Below, piece by piece: positions 26,279-36,500 of a DNA stretch of 64,000 bases. Both the position numbers and the translations under genes were made by a program. Origin of the DNA: Acidisphaera sp. S103 (GTDB taxonomy: Bacteria; Pseudomonadota; Alphaproteobacteria; Acetobacterales; Acetobacteraceae); contig NZ_LMUJ01000031.1 in NCBI RefSeq assembly GCF_009765975.1, positions 41,669-105,668 of the forward strand, written 5' to 3'. The stretch's first letter is position 1. Each line of letters opens with the position of its first letter. Under the pieces are notes generated by a model. It ran no database searches and was not told where the DNA came from. It saw nothing but the letters and a program-made list of their open reading frames with translations.

Positions 26279-26946
26279 GACGCCAGTTCGGCGATTACCG
26301 TTTCGCCACCGATCATCGTTTGACCCTCCATGACCAACGGCAGCACGCCCTCGGGCAGATACAGGTCGGTGCGGCTGCCGAAGCGGATGATGCCAAAGCG
26401 GTCGCCTGCCGTCACCGGGTCACCTTCGCGCACCGAACACAGGATGCGGCGGGCGATCAGGCCGGCGATCTGCACCACGGCGATTTCCTGGCCGTTATGC
26501 AGGCGGATCGCCAGGGCATTGCGTTCGTTCGACTCGCTGGCCTTGTCCAGGCTGGCGCTGACGAAGGCGCCGTGGCGGTAGGCGATGCGGGTGACCACGC
26601 CGTCGGCCGGCACGCGGTTGACGTGGACGTCCAGCACCGAGAGGAAGATCGACACCTTCCAGCGCAGGGTGGGGCCGAGGCCCAGTTCCGGCGGCGGGGC
26701 GGCCTGGATCACCGAGACCACCCGTCCGTCGGCGGGCGCGACGAACAGGCCGGCTCGGGGGGGCGGGACGCGTTCGGGGTCACGGAAGAAATACAGGCAG
26801 AACAGCGTGAAAATCAGCCCCAGCCAGATCAGCCATGTGCCGAAGGCGAACCCGAGCAACAGAACGATCAGGCCGCCCATGATGAATGGGCGTCCAGCCG
26901 GGTGCGGGGGCGCCAGAACGCCGCGGATGTCGTCAGTGATGGCCAT
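26275..26946 (-). CDS. psd: Phosphatidylserine decarboxylase proenzyme
   Basis: The 223-residue enzyme is of the short alphaproteobacterial type. An N-terminal hydrophobic segment (about residues 22–54) is followed by the decarboxylase domain with LSVLDVHVNR (residues 102–111) and the self-cleavage site Gly190-Ser191 in IIRFGSRTD. Cleavage converts the serine to the pyruvoyl prosthetic group. It converts phosphatidylserine to phosphatidylethanolamine in the inner membrane. It is first gene of the psd–pssA pair. The divergent region to the SUMF1-fold gene is about 217 bp. Confidence 0.95.
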   Translation of the reverse strand: MAITDDIRGVLAPPHPAGRPFIMGGLIVLLLGFAFGTWLIWLGLIFTLFCLYFFRDPERVPPPRAGLFVAPADGRVVSVIQAAPPPELGLGPTLRWKVSIFLSVLDVHVNRVPADGVVTRIAYRHGAFVSASLDKASESNERNALAIRLHNGQEIAVVQIAGLIARRILCSVREGDPVTAGDRFGIIRFGSRTDLYLPEGVLPLVMEGQTMIGGETVIAELAS

Positions 26947-27163
26947 CAGGCGCGGGGTTATGGAGATTTACCCCGCGCCGGGCAAGGATGGTGCAGTCTC
27001 AATAATGATCGGCAGCCATGACGCCTCCGTCAGCGCGAACTTGCCGCGAAGGGATGTCCACTACGATTTATAACGAAATCGGAAACTTGGCGGCCTGCTA
27101 TCGTGTAAGTAAGGGAATTGCCACGGGAACCATCAGCGTGGACTCGGGAGGTTATGGTTAACG

Positions 27164-28294
27164 ATGAGGCGTTTGGACGGACAGGTCATGTGGTCCGATA
27201 GAAATCAAGGTTCTTGGGGGGACGAGGCAAACGAACACCGTCTTTGCGGCACCCCACATCCAGATCGCGGCGCGACCGATCCCGAGCTGGGGGTAGGCGT
27301 TGCCCGTTATGCGTGTCCCAGAAGGCCCGGATCGCGCGTTCGCAGTGCATTGGCTGCGATAAGGATAGTCTTGCTGATTTGCATACCTAACGGCCTCGCG
27401 GCTGCTGACTCTGGGGCGATCCCGCCACAAGCCGGCTCGACGTTTCGCGACTGCTCAAATTGTCCCGAAATGGTGGTGATTCCTGACGGCACTTTTCTGA
27501 TGGGGACGTCGCCGAGAGAGGCAGAGCAGGTGCTCGGTGCTGTGGACTTTATCCGGAGTTTCGTGGTGAAACGAAGTGTGGCCGAAGAGCAGCCCCAGCA
27601 TTTGGTACGCATTGGTCCGCCGTTTGCATTGGGAAAATACCCCGTGACCCGCGGTGAATTTGCCGCCTTCGTCCGGGATACCGGCTATACGGCTACGGGG
27701 GGATGCATCTTCTTCGACAATCATCGATATCCAATTCACCCCGAGGATGGGTGGGACAACCCTGGTTTTCCCCAGACAAATCTTGACCCTGTCGTCTGTG
27801 TCGGCTGGCAGGATGCTCAGGCCTACGTTTCTTGGTTGAACGATAAGCTCGAGACCAACGGGGCGCAGCGGAACGAGGGAAAATATCGTCTGCCCACCGA
27901 AGCCGAATGGGAATACGGGGCCAGGGCAAATCAACAAACGCTGCGCTGGTGGGGTGACGAAATCGGGCGGGGTAACGCCGATTGCGATGGATGTGGAAGC
28001 CTATGGGACCATAAAGGAACGGCCCCAGCTGGCAGCTTCCATGTCAACCAGTTCGGGCTTTACGACGTCCTGGGGACCGTGCGGGAGTGGACGGAAGATT
28101 GTTGGAATGCGGACTACAAAGCCGCCCCGTCCGACGGTAGCGCTTGGATCGCCGGAGATTGCTCTGAGCGCGTAATACGTGGCGGCGATTGGTCCAGCGA
28201 TTCTTGGATTTTGCGCTCCGCAAGTCGAACCAGAAATGACATAGCTGGCCGGGCAAATTATGTCGGATTCAGAGTTGCCAAAACGGTTTATTAA
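27164..28294 (+). CDS. SUMF1/FGE-fold exported protein
   Basis: This frame of 376 codons has a sulfatase-modifying-factor fold: MVVIPDGTFLMGTS, KYPVTRGEFAAFV, VVCVGWQDAQAYVSWLN, RLPTEAEWEYGAR, GLYDVLGTVREWTEDCW and VIRGGDWSSDS, ending YVGFRVAK. A signal-peptide-like helix (AAIRIVLLICIPNGLAAAD) begins about residue 63. The real start may therefore be the in-frame TTG at 27350 instead of the ATG at 27164, whose extra 62 residues look atypical. The two cysteines that true formylglycine-generating enzymes use near the C-terminus are not visible (WSSDSWILRSASR there), so sulfatase activation is unlikely. A binding or EgtB/PvdO-like role is more plausible. Confidence 0.75.
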   Translation: MRRLDGQVMWSDRNQGSWGDEANEHRLCGTPHPDRGATDPELGVGVARYACPRRPGSRVRSALAAIRIVLLICIPNGLAAADSGAIPPQAGSTFRDCSNCPEMVVIPDGTFLMGTSPREAEQVLGAVDFIRSFVVKRSVAEEQPQHLVRIGPPFALGKYPVTRGEFAAFVRDTGYTATGGCIFFDNHRYPIHPEDGWDNPGFPQTNLDPVVCVGWQDAQAYVSWLNDKLETNGAQRNEGKYRLPTEAEWEYGARANQQTLRWWGDEIGRGNADCDGCGSLWDHKGTAPAGSFHVNQFGLYDVLGTVREWTEDCWNADYKAAPSDGSAWIAGDCSERVIRGGDWSSDSWILRSASRTRNDIAGRANYVGFRVAKTVY

Positions 28295-28516
28295 TCGGGC
28301 GCTTTCCAGCGCCGACCACACTGACCCCGCCATCGGTCTACGGAGTGCCGTCGCCAAACCGGTCAGGGACGTTGGATTACAACCGGCACTTCGAGCCAGC
28401 ACCAACATTCGTCCCCGTGGTCCCGGGTCCAGCAACAGGTGCCGGTGGTTACAATCCTGTGCTAGGATAGAGCATCGGCAAGGGACGAGACCCGGCCATA
28501 TCGTGGGATTACCCTG

Positions 28517-28984
28517 ATGAGCCCAATGGACGGCATGTACGAAACCGACGTCCTCCTGTGGAGTGAGCGCCAGGCCGAACTACTGCGCCGCCGCGCTGCC
28601 GGCGAGCTGGTCAATGAGGCCGAACTGGACTGGCCCAACATCGCGGAGGAGATCGAGGCCTTGGGGAAAAGCGAGCGACGCGAGTTGCGGAATCGGATTG
28701 CGACGCTCCTTGACCACCTCATCAAGCTGCAGGCGAGTCCAGCCACGGAGCCGCGAACAGCCTGGCGGAGGACCGTGCGCGAGCAGCGGCGCGGTATTCA
28801 GAGGCTGCTCAAGGAAAGCCCAAGCCTGGGACTGGCCGTGCCGGGCATCATCGCTGAAGAGTTGAGCGGAGCGCGGGAAGAAGCTTTGGCCTCCTTGGCC
28901 GATAACGATGAGCCGCCGCGCACGGATGTTGCCGGATTGGACTTCGCCGCTGACCAGGTGCTCGGGGCATGGCTGCCCGAGTGA
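28517..28984 (+). CDS. DUF29 family protein (copy 1)
   Basis: The 155-residue protein has the DUF29 pattern: YETDVLLWSERQAELLRRR, WPNIAEEIEALGKSERRELR and a helical LLDHLIKLQ block followed by an arginine-rich WRRTVREQRRGI stretch. DUF29 proteins are small helical proteins of unknown function, often present in many copies. Two more, closely similar to each other but less so to this one, lie at 57.5–58.4 kb. It is alone downstream of the SUMF1-fold gene. No partner is evident. Confidence 0.82.
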   Translation: MSPMDGMYETDVLLWSERQAELLRRRAAGELVNEAELDWPNIAEEIEALGKSERRELRNRIATLLDHLIKLQASPATEPRTAWRRTVREQRRGIQRLLKESPSLGLAVPGIIAEELSGAREEALASLADNDEPPRTDVAGLDFAADQVLGAWLPE

Positions 28985-29230
28985 GCGCCTCAATGCGATG
29001 CCTGTTCGGGTTCTGAGCTGGATTCCGGCTGAATCGGAGGCGGCGCGGCTTTCTACCGCTTAGGCATGCGGAGTTCCATCGCCGCTTTCCCCCTGAGGAC
29101 CTGCTTTCGCGATCTGGTATAAGCCCGTCTCCAATATCCAAGTTATGCAGGGTCGGCAGAATTCCTCAGCGCTGCGCTGTCATTATGTGATGCACGAGCG
29201 CCGGGGTCCTTCCTTCCCCCCCGGCTCGCC

Positions 29231-30610
29231 TCAGATCGCGGCCTCTGCGAAGATGCGGCTGGCGTCGCCGTGCCATGCGCCGTTGTAGCGTTGCAGCCAG
29301 TGCTCCGCCTGGGTTGGGGCGCCGGCGGCGATCGCCTGTAGCGGGTCGAGATAGGCCTGTTCGTCCTCGCCCACGGCGTTCAGGCGGCGGCGGGCGCGCA
29401 GGCCGTCCTTGGCGATGGCGACAACATCGGCGGCGATGTCGCGTAATGTGCCACCCCGCCACGGCGCGGCCAGTCCCTGGCGCGGCACGGCGGTTCGGGC
29501 GGTGACGGCGTCTTCCCAGCCGGCGCCGTGCAGCAGGGACTCGGCCGCGGACAGAGCCGCGTCGTCGTAGAGCAGTCCCACCCACAGCGCCGACTGGGCG
29601 ACCATCATGTCGGCGCGTCCGGCGTCGGCGCCGCGCATTTCCAGGAAGCGCTTCAGGCGCACATCGGTGAACGCGGTGGTCACGTGGTCGGCGAAATCGC
29701 CCAGCGTGGCCGTGACGCCGGCCAGTGCGGGCACGCGACCGGCCATGTAGGCGGTGAAGGATTCCCCCGCCACGTCGATATAGCCGCCGTCACGGTAGAC
29801 GAAATACATCGGCACGTGCTCGATCAGCCAGGCGGCGTAGCGTTCGAAGCCGAAGCCGTCCTCGAACATGACGGGCGGAATGCCGGAACGCTGGTTGTCG
29901 GTGTCGGTCCAGACATGCGCCCGGTAGGACAGGAAGCCGTTCGGCTTGCCCTCGGTGAACGGGGAGTTGGCGAACAGCGCGGTGGCCAGCGGCTGCAGCA
30001 GCAGCGAGACGCGCAGCTTACGCCGCATGTCCTGTTCGGACGCGTAGTCGAGATTGACCTGCACGGTGCAGGTGCGGGTCATCATGTTCAGGCCCATGCT
30101 GCCCACAAGCGGCATGTAGCGCCGCATGATGGCGTAGCGGCCTTTCGGCATCCACGGCATCGCGGACCGGGTGGCCAGCGGGTGGAACCCCAGCGGCGCG
30201 AAGCCGGTGTCGAGGCCCTCGCACGCGGCGCGCACCTGCTCGAAATGGGTTTCGAACTCCTGGCGGGTTTCGTGCAGGGTTTCCAGCGGGCCACCGGACA
30301 GTTCCAACTGTCCCGCGGGTTCCAGCGACACCGAGGCGGCGCCGTCCTTCAGGCCGATGGTGTTCGGGCCGTCGTTGATGGGTTCGCCGCCGAACCGGGC
30401 CAGGCCGGCCAGCACGTCGCGGATGCTGCCGGGCTGGCCATCCGCTGGAAGGTAAGGCGGCGCGGTCAGGTCGGGCCGGCGGAAGCCGAACTTCTCATGC
30501 TCCGTGCCGATGCGGAACGCGTCCTTCGGTTTACAGCCGGCGGCGAGGTATTCGGCCATTTGTCGAAGCGAAATCAGAGGCGTGTCGTCAGAGTCTCCAG
30601 GATTGGACAT
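29231..30610 (-). CDS. gshA: Glutamate–cysteine ligase (plant/proteobacterial type)
   Basis: The 459-residue enzyme forms gamma-glutamylcysteine from glutamate, cysteine and ATP, the first step of glutathione synthesis. It contains the ATP/glutamate-binding RIGTEHEKFGF near the N-terminus, YAIMRRYMPLVG, RTCTVQVNLDYAS and YRDGGYIDVAGESF, typical of the class shared by alphaproteobacteria and plants. ATG 30610 has CGGGAA shortly upstream. The frame is open to 30691, but the extra N-terminus is not conserved in style. It lies about 100 bp downstream of rsmE on the same strand, probably one operon. Confidence 0.94.
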   Translation of the reverse strand: MSNPGDSDDTPLISLRQMAEYLAAGCKPKDAFRIGTEHEKFGFRRPDLTAPPYLPADGQPGSIRDVLAGLARFGGEPINDGPNTIGLKDGAASVSLEPAGQLELSGGPLETLHETRQEFETHFEQVRAACEGLDTGFAPLGFHPLATRSAMPWMPKGRYAIMRRYMPLVGSMGLNMMTRTCTVQVNLDYASEQDMRRKLRVSLLLQPLATALFANSPFTEGKPNGFLSYRAHVWTDTDNQRSGIPPVMFEDGFGFERYAAWLIEHVPMYFVYRDGGYIDVAGESFTAYMAGRVPALAGVTATLGDFADHVTTAFTDVRLKRFLEMRGADAGRADMMVAQSALWVGLLYDDAALSAAESLLHGAGWEDAVTARTAVPRQGLAAPWRGGTLRDIAADVVAIAKDGLRARRRLNAVGEDEQAYLDPLQAIAAGAPTQAEHWLQRYNGAWHGDASRIFAEAAI

Positions 30611-30712
30611 GGTATTCCCGAGGCATTTGGTTGTACCGCCGGTTAGGCGATAGGGCGCGCTGGCTGGCCGGAGGCCGGATCGCGAGCGCACCTGACTGTT
30701 AAATCCAGGGTA

Positions 30713-31411
30713 CTAGCCCCAGCCGGGCGCTTGCAACAAGGCCAGACCGACGATCGCCGCTGTTTCGGCGCGCAGGATGCGTGGGCCCAGGGAAACCGGG
30801 CGGACGAAGCGGCAGCGGTCGAGGGCGGTGTGGTCGCGCGGGCCGAAGCCGCCCTCGGGGCCGATCAGCAGGCCGGCGGGACCGGGCTGGGGCGTCAGCG
30901 GCTGGGCATCGGCCCGTTCCAGCGCGACGAAAAGAGTGCGTTCGGCCGGCCATTCCGCCAAATTGTCATGCAGTTGGCGGGCGGGGCGGAACACCGGGAC
31001 GGTCAGGCGCTCGCTTTGTTCGGCGGCCTCGATAGCGATGGCCCGCAGCCGGTCGAGGTTCACCCGCCCGGCGTTGGTGCGTTCCGTGAACACCGGCAAC
31101 AGTGTGGAAACGCCGAGTTCGGTGGCCTTCTGCACGACAAGGTCGGTGGTGTCGCGTTTCAGTACGGCGAACATCAGCCACAAATCGGTATCGGCGGCCT
31201 GCGGGCGGACCAGGGCCTCCACCGCGAACGTCGCCTTGCCGCGCGACAAGGCGGCGATGCGCGCCGCCCATTCGCCATCGGTGCCGTTGAACAGGTGGAC
31301 GGTCTCGCCGACCGCCCGGCGCATCACGCTGCCGAGGTAATGGGCCTGGCCTTCGGTCGCCTCGATGGTCGTGCCGTCGGCCAGAAGTGCTTCCACGTAC
31401 AGGCGGATCAT
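30713..31411 (-). CDS. rsmE: 16S rRNA (uracil1498-N3)-methyltransferase
   Basis: The 232-residue SPOUT methyltransferase methylates N3 of U1498 in 16S rRNA on the assembled 30S subunit. It has the N-terminal PUA-like RNA-binding part (HYLGSVMRRAVGE, FNGTDGEW) and the C-terminal knot motifs LIGPEGGFGPRD and SLGPRILRAETAA. It is divergent from ubiA with only about 30 bp between the starts, and upstream of gshA on the same strand. Confidence 0.95.
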   Translation of the reverse strand: MIRLYVEALLADGTTIEATEGQAHYLGSVMRRAVGETVHLFNGTDGEWAARIAALSRGKATFAVEALVRPQAADTDLWLMFAVLKRDTTDLVVQKATELGVSTLLPVFTERTNAGRVNLDRLRAIAIEAAEQSERLTVPVFRPARQLHDNLAEWPAERTLFVALERADAQPLTPQPGPAGLLIGPEGGFGPRDHTALDRCRFVRPVSLGPRILRAETAAIVGLALLQAPGWG

Positions 31412-31441
31412 GGCTTTGGTGTATGATGGGTTGATGGAACC

Positions 31442-32362
31442 ATGGAACGGCGATCGAACCTCTCAATGATGCACACGGACATTGTTGCCACCGGCTGGGT
31501 CGCTCGTTTGCCGCGCGCCTGGTTGCCCTACCTGCTTCTGGCCCGTGTGGACAGGCCGATCGGTACATGGTTGCTGTTTCTGCCAGGACTATGGGGAATC
31601 CTGCTGGCTCGTACGTCCATGAACGAGACGATCCGCCTGGTGACGCTGTTCGCGATCGGCAGCCTGGTGATGCGGGCGGCCGGCTGTGTGGTCAACGATC
31701 TGTGGGACCGCGATATCGACCGCATGGTGGCGCGCACCGCCGGACGGCCGCTGGCATCCGGTGCGTTGCGGCCTCGGCACGCACTGGTGTTCCTGGCGGT
31801 GCTGCTACTGGTGGGGCTGATGGTGCTGCTGCGGCTGAACCGGCTGTCGCAGGCTTTGGGTGTCGCGTCGCTGCTGCTGGTCGCGCTGTATCCGCTGGCG
31901 AAGCGGGTGACGTGGTGGCCGCAATTGATGATGGGCTTCACCTTCGGGTTCGGAGCACCGCTGGGTTACGTGGCCGCCGGGGGGCATCTGGGTGCCACCT
32001 GGGTGGCGCTGTACGCGGCCGCGATCCTGTGGGACCTGGGATTCGACACGATCTACGCCCATCAGGACCGGGAGGATGATGCGCTGGTCGGCGTGCGCTC
32101 CACCGCCCGGCTCTTCGGGGCGCATACCAGACCGTTCCTGGCCGCGTGCTATGTCGCCGCGGTCGTTGTCCTGGCGCTGGCGGGCTGGCTGGCGGGCCTG
32201 GGCGTCTGGTTCTATCCGGCGCTGGCGCTGCCGGCGGTGCTGCTGGCACGGCAGGTCGTGACGCTGGACATCGACGACCCGGCCGGGTGCCTGCGGCTGT
32301 TCCGGGCGAACCGGGAGGTCGGGCTGGCGGTCGGGCTGGCGATCCTGGCGGGCTGGTTTTGA
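31442..32362 (+). CDS. ubiA: 4-hydroxybenzoate octaprenyltransferase
   Basis: The 306-residue inner-membrane prenyltransferase attaches the polyprenyl tail to 4-hydroxybenzoate in ubiquinone synthesis. It has multiple membrane helices and the two aspartate-rich Mg-diphosphate motifs NDLWDRDID (residues 85–93) and DTIYAHQDRED. GRPLASGAL follows the first motif as in the family. The start could also be a few codons downstream (31466). Its stop overlaps the TTG start of the methyltransferase gene. Confidence 0.93.
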   Translation: MERRSNLSMMHTDIVATGWVARLPRAWLPYLLLARVDRPIGTWLLFLPGLWGILLARTSMNETIRLVTLFAIGSLVMRAAGCVVNDLWDRDIDRMVARTAGRPLASGALRPRHALVFLAVLLLVGLMVLLRLNRLSQALGVASLLLVALYPLAKRVTWWPQLMMGFTFGFGAPLGYVAAGGHLGATWVALYAAAILWDLGFDTIYAHQDREDDALVGVRSTARLFGAHTRPFLAACYVAAVVVLALAGWLAGLGVWFYPALALPAVLLARQVVTLDIDDPAGCLRLFRANREVGLAVGLAILAGWF

Positions 32363-33012
32363 ACGAGCCTGCACCGGACGCCGAAGCCTTCATCCGCGCG
32401 AACACCGTTCTGGCCACCGCGCCGCACGTGCCGGAGATCCGGTTGCATCTGGCCACCGAGATCACCCCGATCTGGCAGGCGACGGAAACCTGGATGGCTG
32501 AACAGGGGATCGAGCCGCCGTTCTGGGCGTTCGCATGGCCCGGCGGGCAGGCGCTGGCGCGTCATATCCTCGATCATCCGGCGTTGGTCGCCGGCAAGCG
32601 GGTGCTGGACTTCGCCGCCGGTGGCGGAATCGCGGCCATCGCCTGCCGCATGGCCGGCGCGGCGACGGTGGAGGCGGCTGAGATCGACCCTCTGGCGCTC
32701 GCCGCGATCGGGCTGAACGCCGCGGTCAACGGCGTCGACGTGGTGCAGGCCCGCGATGTGGTCGGGGCCGCCTGCCGGTGGGATCTGATTCTATGCGGCG
32801 ACGTCTGTTACGAGGCGCCGATGACGGGCCATATCATGCCGTGGTTGACCGAGATGGCTCGGACAGCCGCGGTGTGGATCGCCGATCCGGGCCGAGCGTA
32901 TTTGCCGAAGAGCGGCCTTGAGGCAATTGCATCCTATCGGATCGAGACGACGCGAGAGCTGGAAGACCGGACCAGTCGTGACGTGTCGATCTATCGATTT
33001 AGGACTGAATAG
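32359..33012 (+). CDS. Class I methyltransferase, ETFB-lysine methyltransferase-like
   Basis: Starting at a TTG that overlaps the ubiA stop by 4 bp, the 217-residue protein has TEITPIWQATETWM, PPFWAFAWPGGQALARHIL, motif I VLDFAAGGGIAAIA, the acidic EIDPLAL and DLILCGDVCYE. This is the pattern of METTL20-like enzymes that methylate a lysine of electron-transfer flavoprotein beta subunit. The assignment is by motif style. A small-molecule methyltransferase is possible. Two broken copies of the 3' end of this gene lie at 38.1 and 39.8 kb. It depends on ubiA translation for expression, judging by the overlap and weak start codon. Confidence 0.83.
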   Translation: MNEPAPDAEAFIRANTVLATAPHVPEIRLHLATEITPIWQATETWMAEQGIEPPFWAFAWPGGQALARHILDHPALVAGKRVLDFAAGGGIAAIACRMAGAATVEAAEIDPLALAAIGLNAAVNGVDVVQARDVVGAACRWDLILCGDVCYEAPMTGHIMPWLTEMARTAAVWIADPGRAYLPKSGLEAIASYRIETTRELEDRTSRDVSIYRFRTE

Positions 33013-33583
33013 CAGCCGGCCCACGATGACCAGCTAGTGCTTGGATGGCGTGTGGCGTCATCCGTCGCAAATCATGCGATAGCCGATGGGCGACGGATGG
33101 AAATTATGCGGGGTCGGGGGACTCGCGGGCCGGTCGATGCTGCAGTTGCTTGTCGGTCGGTGCTGGGTTATCGCAAAAGGCCGTTTTTGCACATATTCGT
33201 TATTATATGGAAATAAGTATCGATATGTGATGGCGATTTGTAATTCGTATCTACAACTGTATCAAATCAGCGGTAATCATCATTAAATAGAACAATGGCT
33301 ACATTTTCTCGCATTCCGGTATTCGCCTCCGTGAGAGGCAAATCAAATTCGTTCCAATTGATATAAATTGCGTCGAAGCGGGATCGCACTGTCTAGCATT
33401 TGGGATGTCGCGGTTAACTCTGGCTACGGATCGGAAATTTCAAGATGATTATTGATAAAATACGTAACGCGAAAATCACAATGTCTTGTGCATTTCGATT
33501 GATTGACGGTAGAGATTGACGATGCGGCACGGCAGCCTGCCTGGCAGGTGCCGACGTCGCGCGATTGGAATCGGAGAGTGATC
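33013..33583. other. AT-rich region upstream of the Hint repeat protein
   Basis: From about 33180 to 33500 the base composition is markedly AT-richer than the neighbours (for example ATTCGTTATTATATGGAAAT), and no frame is supported. GCCTC/GAGGC with a 5-nt loop occurs at 33325–33339. The stretch probably holds the promoter and control sites of the giant gene downstream. No specific -35/-10 pair could be fixed with confidence. Confidence 0.5.
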
Positions 33584-36500
33584 GTGTCGGGAACAACCAC
33601 AATCAACGGCACCTATTCAACCGGTGTCAGCCTGACCACGCCGTACACGACGATGACCGGAACCGGCACCGTTACGACCAGCAGCGGCAATGCGATCCAC
33701 GGCAATTCGGCACAAAGCTATACGGTCAGGAACTCGGGCTTCATTTCCGGTTATCAGGACGGCATTTATCTTGCCGGCGCACCCGGATCGGTCACCAACA
33801 CTGCCGGCGGCTCTATCGCCGGTGGCCCCACCGCCGGTGGCACGGGCGGCGTCATGCTGGAGGCGGGCGGGTCGGTCACCAACCAGTTGGGTGGCACGAT
33901 CAGCGGGTATAATGGCGTCCTTGCGGCGAATAGTGCCGCCACGGTGGTAAACGCCGGCGTCATCGCCAGCGACGACATCCTCGTTACCACCACCAGCGGT
34001 GCCTATACCTACATTCGTTTTCCTGGCCAGGCTGCCGGTGTCCTCCTCCAGGCTGGCGGCGTCATCACCAACCAGGCGGGCGGCACGATCAGTGGCTATG
34101 ACGGCGTCAAGGCTGGGGCGGCCGCCACGGTGGTCAACGCCGGCGTCATCGCCGGCACCGTCGGCATCGGTGCCTACAGCAGCTATACCTTCTCTTACGC
34201 TCCTCGCCTGGCCGCGGGTGTCGCTCTCGATGCGGGCGGGTCGATCACCAACCAGTCGGGCGGCACGATCAGCGGCTACGACGGCATCATCGCGTCCAGT
34301 GACCCGGTGACGGTGGTGAACGCCGGCATTGTCGCCGGCGCTTACACACGAAGTTACTACGGTGCCGACGGAATCTACCTGAAGGCAGGCGGGTCGGTCA
34401 CCAACCAGGTGACTGGCGACATCTCCGGCCGCAACGACGGCATCCTGGTCTACGGCGCCAGCGGAACCGTGGTTAACCTCGGGACCATTCACTCGAAGCT
34501 GAATTCCTCCTATGGCGGCGAGGGTGTCGTGCTCGACGCCGGCGGCGTCATCGTCAATGGCGGACCCGGCGGCACGGTCAGCGCCGCCTATATCGGCGGC
34601 TACAATGGCGGCATTATATTCGGCGCGACCGGCACCGACACGTTGGTGAATTACGGCACCGTCAGCGGCAATCTCGGCTTCGTAGGGGCCAGTCTTCTGA
34701 CCGGCACGGTCATCAACGGCGCGTCGGGCGTGACGGGCGCGTTGATCAAAAGCGGCCTTCAGAACAACGCGGTCGTGATCGGCGGCGTGGGAACGGTGGC
34801 CAACTACGGCATCATCGCCGACCGCGCAGCCAACGGCGAAGGACACGTTTCCTATGGTGTCAGCGTGGGCGGCTCCGGCACCGTCGCCAGCAGCATCAGC
34901 AATCTGGGGCCCGACGCGCTGATCTACGGCTATGTGGCGGTATACGCGTCGCAGAACGCCACCGTGACGAACGGCGGCACCCTGGAGGCGACACAGACTT
35001 TCGGCGGGAACGCCCCTCTCTACGCGGTCATCTTCGGTGGTGGCACCAACCGGCTGATCATCGATCCCGGCGCGGTCTTCATCGGCAACGTCGTCGGCAG
35101 CGGTCCGGCGACCGTGGTGCCTGGCGGCTATGTCACGGTTCTCGGGACCGCCAACGGCATCGGCACCACCACGATGGAGTTGGCCTCGGCCGCGTCCGCC
35201 GGCACGCTGAGCGGCCTGGGCACGAAATACGCCGGCTTCGCCGCCGTCACCATCGACTCGGGCGCCCGCTGGACATTCAGCGGCAGCAACACCCTGGCCG
35301 CCGGCGTGACGCTGACCGATTCCGGCACGCTTACCAGCAGCGGCACGCTGATCAACGCCGGCCTCATCACCGGCGCGGCCAAGGGTGTCCTGCTCACCGC
35401 CGGCGCCCGGGTCACCAACCAATCCGGCGGTACGATCACCGGCAGCAGCACCGGCATCAGCGCCGGCGGCGTCGCCACGCTGGTCAATTCCGGCCTCATC
35501 AGCGGCAACCCCGCCATCGCGGGCGATTCCGGCATTTACCTCGCCGCCGGTGGATTGGTGACCAACCAAAGCGGCGGCGCGATCAGCGCGTACTACGGGA
35601 TCTGGAGCAAGAACGCCGCCACGACCGTGGTGAATGGCGGCACCATCGCGGGGAACCCGGCGATCAACCACGGTTCCTTCGCGGGTGCCGGCATAGAGCT
35701 GACGAGTGGCGGCCACATTACCAACCAAAGCGGCGGCACGATCAGCGGGTACTATGGGATCAAGGCCAAGGGCGGTGCCACCGCGACGGTGGTGAATATC
35801 GGCGCCATCACAGGGTACGGTTCGAACCCCTCTTCCGCCGGCGTCTATATCTCCGTCACCGGTAGCGGCACCGTCACCAACCAAAGCGGTGGCAGGATCA
35901 GCGGATACGATGGGATCATCGAGGTGACCGGCACCGGGACGGTGGTGAACGCCGGCATTATCATTTCGACGGGCACCACCGCCGGCAATGGCATTGACCT
36001 CAATGCAGGCGGCCTGATCATCAACCAGAGCGGCGGCACGATCAGCGGGCCGAACGGAATTGACGGCGCTAAAACCACAACCGTGGTGAATGCCGGCCGC
36101 ATCGCGGCAGCGGGCGCTGGCATTGCGCTGCTCGCAGGTGGCCTCGTCACCAATCAAAGCGGCGGCGTGATCAGTGGGTATGCCGCCATCGAGGGACTAT
36201 CCGGCGCCGTGACCGTGGTGAATGCCGGCAGCATCACGGGGTCCTACGGCGTCTCGCCGGGGACGGCCGAGCCCACGGCGGCCGGTATTGTACTCATTAA
36301 GGGAGGCAGCATCACCAACCAAAGTGGCGGCGTGATCAGCGGGAAATACGGGATTAACGACGTCGGCAGCGTCCTGACCGTGGTGAATGCCGGCACCATC
36401 ATTGGCACCAGCGACGCCGTGAACTTCTTCGCCGGTGTTGCCAACCGGCTGGTCATCGACCCCGGTGCGGTATTTTCCGGCACGGTGACCGGCGGCAATA

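Noticed and set aside
33325-33339. GCCTC/GAGGC hairpin as a terminator or riboswitch stem
   Set aside because: Only 5 bp and no T-run; could be chance in an AT-rich stretch.
33617-36157. 846-codon minus-strand frame opposite the repeat gene
   Set aside because: Mirrors the Hint-gene repeats; aspartate/alanine-biased and no start signal. The plus-strand repeats and Hint domain explain the region.
33700-36400. CRISPR-like array
   Set aside because: Repeats are coding, unequal in length (about 120–270 bp) and translate to a beta-helix pattern; no spacers or cas genes.
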